Shown: positions 61,301 to 64,000 of the stretch, piece after piece
Position numbering within the stretch: the first letter of the stretch is position 1
Layout of the letters: each line of letters starts with the position of its first letter
NCBI RefSeq assembly: GCF_004331465.1
Contig: NZ_SJKB01000003.1
Location: 620,001 to 684,000, forward strand
Origin: Kribbella pittospori
GTDB taxonomy: Bacteria; Actinomycetota; Actinomycetes; Propionibacteriales; Kribbellaceae
DNA length: 64,000 nt
Direction of reading: 5' to 3'
Notes under the pieces: generated by a model
The model's database searches: none
Told to the model about the DNA's origin: nothing
What the model saw: the letters and a program-made list of their open reading frames with translations, nothing else
Program-made: the position numbers and the translations under genes

Positions 61301-61431
61301 AGCGTCGTCTTGCCCATACCCGGCTCACCGAGGACGATCGCGGACCGGCCGCGGCCGTCGATGGCCGCCGCCAGCAGGGCGTCGAGCTCGGCCAGTGGCC
61401 GGGCCCGGCCCACCATCACCCGTCGCTCCAT
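58387..61431 (-). CDS. Large AAA/STAND-type ATPase regulator
   Basis: The 1014-residue protein has an N-terminal P-loop ATPase with Walker A GEPGMGKTTLAEAL (about 34-47) and Walker B VVLILEDLQWAD, then several hundred residues of TPR-like helices. The C-terminal region begins WHLRWRDGEATVPDSKGMHDLSVLLGQPG and ends ATAIKAIREVHPGLARHLELAVSTGRFCVY. That ending recurs in actinobacterial AAA regulators, and I see no classical LuxR helix-turn-helix. It is likely a signal-integrating transcriptional regulator; target unknown. Confidence 0.85.
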   Translation of the reverse strand: MERRVMVGRARPLAELDALLAAAIDGRGRSAIVLGEPGMGKTTLAEALADRALELGVTVAWGWCSAAGMPPFWPWRTILRELAPEHRLAGDGPAGHGADGLGVLRGDAGVRARLFVSVIDTLQKVSGDGPVVLILEDLQWADSASLLLLRQVVDALPGLRVLLVATYRDEPPKTGEDVRAVVHDLPTAVPRIRLDGLGIDEVAELVTRVLGDTPADELATMVHSRTGGNPFFVREVSRLLAARSSTTGVPDGVREVLARRIARVSQDCQRILEVAAVAGNGADVSLVMAVAGNLADELEEAAAARLLAGPPVDNRLWFAHALVQEVLETSLGTARRAALHRALAEQLEATAGDDDEAAGELARHWSAAFGPDAAERAAAWALRAARSAGQRMGYEQAVDAYRIALRGKDIERTKVMLELGEAQMYAGDLEGARQTFAQTAELARRNGRASHLAMAALGLGAGLSGFEVPQYDELQTELLEEALASLPERDGGMRAAVMGRLSLAYAGTDRESERLDLARSAVAMAERVGHPCVESGALAAYCDAIAGPARLDERFAAASRMLSVAERGHDSPCQLLARRLRLVALMERGDWPEVDAEIDAFARTANRLMLPLYSWYVPLWRGARALMSGDFETAARYADETEAIGRRAGSANAALMVFTLRMWTHRTAGVLPANFIDDIDAAVKAVTESSVALGMCASYLAAAGDLSRAGRYFDRLMSRGLNAIPDDCEWLEGMWHTGDAAIALDRAEVADEVARRLAPYEDLWVIDGIGGGVMGVTAHLLGRLAAYRGRMGDARRLLSKAISAYQGANAVPWLTRAEEDLAASSGVVQRTANIEGVFRKDGRTWHLRWRDGEATVPDSKGMHDLSVLLGQPGTPVHVLDLVAAAGGPPRAAAGGDTGPVLDGMAKDAYKRRVAELESDIVEAERDGTSQRVGTLVEERDFLVRELAAAYGLGGRARTTGDPAERARKAVAMRVATAIKAIREVHPGLARHLELAVSTGRFCVYRPEETATWHS

Positions 61432-61552
61432 CCGACGCCTCCCCGCTTCACATGCTAGGCAGCATGGCTCTCGGGGTCAGCACTTCGGCCGAAGCGTCCG
61501 CGCCCGGTAATGCCGCGTCGTGGACAGGTCACGTCCGGTTCCGGAATCTCGC

Positions 61553-61582
61553 TTGCTGGTGACGACGAACCCAGCTTAGAGT
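61553..61582 (+). promoter_or_regulatory. Promoter-like element before the metallophosphoesterase gene
   Basis: TTGCTG and TAGAGT with an 18-bp spacer lie about 90 bp upstream of the start codon. The rest of the 61432-61674 gap holds small palindromes (ATGCT-AGGC-AGCAT at 61452, CTTCGGCCGAAG at 61483) and no gene that I can support. Confidence 0.4.
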
Positions 61583-61674
61583 GCCTAACGGAACGAACCA
61601 GAGATGCCATTAGTCACGACGTGCGGATCGCCGCCTGAGCCAGCGGTCGATCCCAGTTGATGGAGGAGAGAGAA

Positions 61675-62418
61675 ATGTCAGTGCTGCTTGCCCAGATCAG
61701 TGACCTGCACCTGGACGGCACCGAGCGGGCCACCCGCCGCGCGGTCCGTGTCATGGACTACCTGCGGAATCTGCCTCGACCGATCGACGGCCTCCTGGTC
61801 ACCGGCGACATCGCCGATCACGGCGCCGAGGCCGAGTACGAGGAGGCGGCGCAGATCCTGGCTGCCGAGTTCCCCGTGCTGATGTGTCCGGGGAACCACG
61901 ACGCGCGCCCGGCGTACCGAAAGGCGCTGCTCGGGGAGGAGCCCGGCAGTTCCCCTGTCAATCAGGCGCACCTCATCGCAGGCACGGCCGTGTTGATGTG
62001 CGACTCCACGATCCCTGGCCGCGACGAGGGGAGACTCGCACCGGAGACTCTCGCCTGGATCGACACCACCCTCGCCGAGCTTCCGCGGGACACTCAGGCG
62101 TTGATCTGCTTCCACCAGCCACCGGTCGAGCTCCACCATCCGCTGCCCGACGCCGAGATCCTCGAGCGTCCCGGCGACCTGGCCGCCGTACTCGAAAAGC
62201 ATCGGCAGGTCGCCGCAGTCATCACCGGACACGCCCACACGGCGGCGGTCTCGACGTTCGCCGGCCGGCCGCTGATCGTCGGGCCGGCGATCACCTGGAC
62301 GCTGCGCCTTCCGTGGGAGGGCGATGACGCCGCGGACCTCGAGCAGCCGCCCGGACTCGCCTTCCACATTCTTGACGACGACGGACGACTGACGACGCAC
62401 TACCGGGTCGTGCTCTGA
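61675..62418 (+). CDS. Metallophosphoesterase (CpdA/Icc-like)
   Basis: The 247-residue protein has the complete calcineurin-like motif set: ISDLHLD, GDIADHG, PGNHDAR, a late histidine in CFHQPP and GHAHTAAV. This matches class III cyclic-nucleotide phosphodiesterases and related phosphoesterases acting on cAMP or similar substrates. ATG 61675 is chosen over 61657 because GGAGGAG lies upstream of it. A LysE-type gene follows after 28 bp. Confidence 0.9.
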   Translation: MSVLLAQISDLHLDGTERATRRAVRVMDYLRNLPRPIDGLLVTGDIADHGAEAEYEEAAQILAAEFPVLMCPGNHDARPAYRKALLGEEPGSSPVNQAHLIAGTAVLMCDSTIPGRDEGRLAPETLAWIDTTLAELPRDTQALICFHQPPVELHHPLPDAEILERPGDLAAVLEKHRQVAAVITGHAHTAAVSTFAGRPLIVGPAITWTLRLPWEGDDAADLEQPPGLAFHILDDDGRLTTHYRVVL

Positions 62419-62446
62419 TCCCCGTCGCCCCGATCGCGGAGACACC

Positions 62447-63076
62447 ATGATCCACCGCGCTGCCGTCGCCGGATTCGCCGCGGCGGTCCTTCCGCTCATC
62501 GCTACCCCCGGCGCCAGCCTCACCCTGCTCATCCGGCATGTCAGTGACGGCGGGCGCCGGCGGGCAGTCCCCGTCATTTCGGGCACGGTCAGCGGCCTGT
62601 ACGTGCACGCCAGTCTGGCGATGGCGGGTCTGTCGGTGCTGGTGATGCAATCAAGCCGTGCCTTCACCGCGGTCAAGCTCGTCGGGGCCACCTACCTCAT
62701 CGGCCTCGGGCTGTGGAACTGGTACTCCGCGTCCTCGCCTGCAAGCCTCATGACCACACGCCGACGCCTGCCGAGGTCGACGGAATCCCTCTACGGGCAG
62801 GCATTGCTCGCCAACGTCCTGAATCCGAAGGCCGCGTCGATCTACCTGACTCTGATTCCGCAGTTCATCGCGCCCAGTGAATCTGTCGGTGGTCAGATCT
62901 TGGCTCTGGCAACCGCACACGCACTGCTGATCGCGCTGTGGCTCCTGCTCTGGACCATCGTCATCCGCCGCGCCTCACCCGTGCTCCGCGGCGCCCGCTC
63001 CAAGCTCATCACCACCAGGATCACCTCGGTCGTACTCATCGGCCTCGGCATCAGAACAGCAGCAACGACCCGCTGA
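62447..63076 (+). CDS. LysE/RhtB-family exporter
   Basis: The 209-residue protein has five to six predicted membrane spans and LysE/RhtB features: the N-terminal LPLIATPGASLTLLIRHVSDGGRRRAVPVISG, the VKLVGATYLIGLGLW segment, and NVLNPKAASIYLTLIPQFI. Such proteins export amino acids or related small molecules. It is probably cotranscribed with the phosphoesterase gene. Confidence 0.9.
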   Translation: MIHRAAVAGFAAAVLPLIATPGASLTLLIRHVSDGGRRRAVPVISGTVSGLYVHASLAMAGLSVLVMQSSRAFTAVKLVGATYLIGLGLWNWYSASSPASLMTTRRRLPRSTESLYGQALLANVLNPKAASIYLTLIPQFIAPSESVGGQILALATAHALLIALWLLLWTIVIRRASPVLRGARSKLITTRITSVVLIGLGIRTAATTR

Positions 63077-63128
63077 CCCAGGCCCGCCGGCAGGCGATCT
63101 GCTCCTTGGTGCGTCCGGAAGGCTATTG

Positions 63129-63146
63129 CGCTACGCTCAAGTAGCG
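63129..63146. promoter_or_regulatory. Inverted repeat before the tetR gene, probable TetR operator
   Basis: CGCTAC-GCTCAA-GTAGCG is a perfect 6-bp inverted repeat, 52 bp upstream of the TTG start. A third copy of GTAGCG with a similar flank (GTAGCGGAAC, 63157-63166) follows in direct orientation. TetR proteins commonly autoregulate through such repeats. Confidence 0.5.
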
Positions 63147-63198
63147 AAACGGAGTAGTAGCGGAACTCGTTCGTAGTGTAACTCCATGGAGGTCTGCC

Positions 63199-63858
63199 TT
63201 GAGTCAGGTGCCGAGAGCCGCGGGCACGCCCAAAGTCCGTCGTGGCGGACGTTCGTTGGACAGCGAACGTGACGTTGCCCTGCGGGAGGCGGCGCTGGCG
63301 TTACTTGCCGAGGTGGGCTACGACCGGCTGACGATGGACGCGGTTGCGGCCCGGGCGCGGGCGGGCAAGACGACGATCTACCGGCGCTGGCAGAGCAAGG
63401 CCGAGCTTGTCGTCGATGCGCTGAACAACCTCAAGGGCGAGCACGACATCCCGGACGCGGGCTCGTTACGTCAGGACCTGCACGCCATGGCGGAGGCCAT
63501 GACGGGCGCGGAACACCACGTCAGCGCCTTGACGGTCGGCATGGTGAACGCGCTGGCCCACGATGCCGAGCTGCGGCGCGTGTTCGGGGAGAACTTCATC
63601 GCGCCGCGGATGGCCGGGTTCCGGGTCGTCTTCGAGCGGGCCGTGACCCGCGGCGAGATGCCCGCCGGCCATGACCTGGATCTTCTGGCCCGGCTGTTTC
63701 CCGCGCTGGGTCTGCAGCAGTTGGTGATGTCCGGCGAACTTCCCGACGCCCAATCGGCCCGCCGCATGATGGACGAGGTCGTCTACCCGTTGGCGACCGC
63801 GCCGACCACCAGCACCCACACCGCCTCGGCCACCAGAGTCGAAGGGACACTCAAGTGA
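63199..63858 (+). CDS. TetR-family transcriptional regulator
   Basis: The 219-residue protein has the TetR helix-turn-helix (ALALLAEVGYDRLTMDAVAARARAGKTTIYRRWQSKAELV) and a ligand-binding domain of the TetR_C type with AEAMTGAEHHVSALTVGMV and FIAPRMAGFRVVFERAVTRGEM. The TTG start is supported by GGAGG 7 bases upstream. Its stop overlaps the start of the exporter gene (GTGA), so it most likely represses that exporter. Confidence 0.9.
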   Translation: MSQVPRAAGTPKVRRGGRSLDSERDVALREAALALLAEVGYDRLTMDAVAARARAGKTTIYRRWQSKAELVVDALNNLKGEHDIPDAGSLRQDLHAMAEAMTGAEHHVSALTVGMVNALAHDAELRRVFGENFIAPRMAGFRVVFERAVTRGEMPAGHDLDLLARLFPALGLQQLVMSGELPDAQSARRMMDEVVYPLATAPTTSTHTASATRVEGTLK

Positions 63859-64000
63859 GTAACGACAACGCCATGCAAGCCGGGCCACCACCTGCCGGAC
63901 CCGACGCCGCGGCCGGCGCCGATCATCGCTGGCTGATCCTCGCGGTGATCGCGCTGGCTCAGCTCATGATCGTGCTCGACGCGACGATCATGAATATCGC
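63855..64000 (+). CDS. MFS exporter, DHA2/EmrB-QacA type (3' end outside window)
   Basis: The first 48 codons from GTG 63855 encode a short polar N-terminus and the first membrane span, WLILAVIALAQLMIVLDATI. The LDxTI-N-I motif after it is typical of 14-span drug:proton antiporters. The start overlaps the tetR stop. A multidrug or toxic-metabolite exporter under TetR control is likely. Confidence 0.8.
   Translation, partial: MSNDNAMQAGPPPAGPDAAAGADHRWLILAVIALAQLMIVLDATIMNI

Overview
The window is high-GC actinobacterial DNA. AGGAGG-type ribosome sites, frequent GTG starts, many ATGA and GTGA stop/start overlaps, LacI/TetR/WYL/LuxR regulators, and many secreted glycoside hydrolases beside ABC sugar importers that lack their own ATPase all fit a soil actinomycete. 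Gene content and the abundance of CGTAC words make a Kribbella-like member of the Nocardioidaceae my best guess (inference). I found no rRNA, tRNA, CRISPR array, insertion sequence, phage or replication origin. Genes are dense and mostly in short operons.

Region 1 (1-34 kb) is carbohydrate and amino-sugar metabolism with housekeeping genes between. It holds a secreted GH20 hexosaminidase divergent from a Gfo/Idh/MocA oxidoreductase, a PPK2 polyphosphate kinase, an S51-type peptidase and a DksA/TraR zinc-finger protein. Next come an intracellular subtilase with an apparent inserted domain, translationally coupled to a ComEC-like metallo-beta-lactamase protein, then a CHRD protein with a near-perfect CRP-type site, a GH63-like glucosidase and two alpha/beta hydrolases. 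The core is 16.2-26.1 kb: lacI, nagB, a divergent second lacI, a sugar ABC importer (binding protein and two permeases), two tandem PIG-L deacetylases, an oxidoreductase and a TIM-barrel isomerase. Two identical LacI-type operators sit inside the divergent promoter region. A GH43 and a GH84 gene share another palindromic operator. A nucleoside hydrolase ends the region.

Region 2 (35-50 kb) looks like a DosR/DevR-type dormancy (hypoxia/redox) regulon outside the mycobacteria. It contains a DevR-like response regulator, a DevS-like double-GAF histidine kinase with the putative heme-ligand histidine conserved, two tandem-domain universal stress proteins, an Acg-type nitroreductase, an Rv1733c-like membrane protein, a DoxX-like protein, two flavodoxin-like proteins, PPOX proteins and a remnant of a PEP-synthase/PPDK gene. 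I see a recurring 14-bp inverted repeat, GGGAC-N4-G(G/C)CCY, upstream of nearly every transcription unit. It has the architecture of the mycobacterial Dos box (GGGAC-N4-GTCCC). Two tiny coupled genes (51 and 32 codons) and two frameshifted genes are also here. Next to it are an unusual Rieske/ThDP-enzyme fusion, an FMN-reductase-like protein, an ECF sigma/anti-sigma pair and a CPA2 antiporter. A shared promoter-like motif precedes the fusion gene and the antiporter gene.

Region 3 (51-64 kb) is ordinary accessory content: an ECF42-type sigma factor with its YciI partner, a WYL regulator with VOC and TfoX-like genes, a second PPK2, a mercuric-reductase-like flavoprotein, a methyltransferase, a large AAA/STAND regulator, a metallophosphoesterase, a LysE exporter, and a TetR gene coupled to an MFS exporter cut by the window end.
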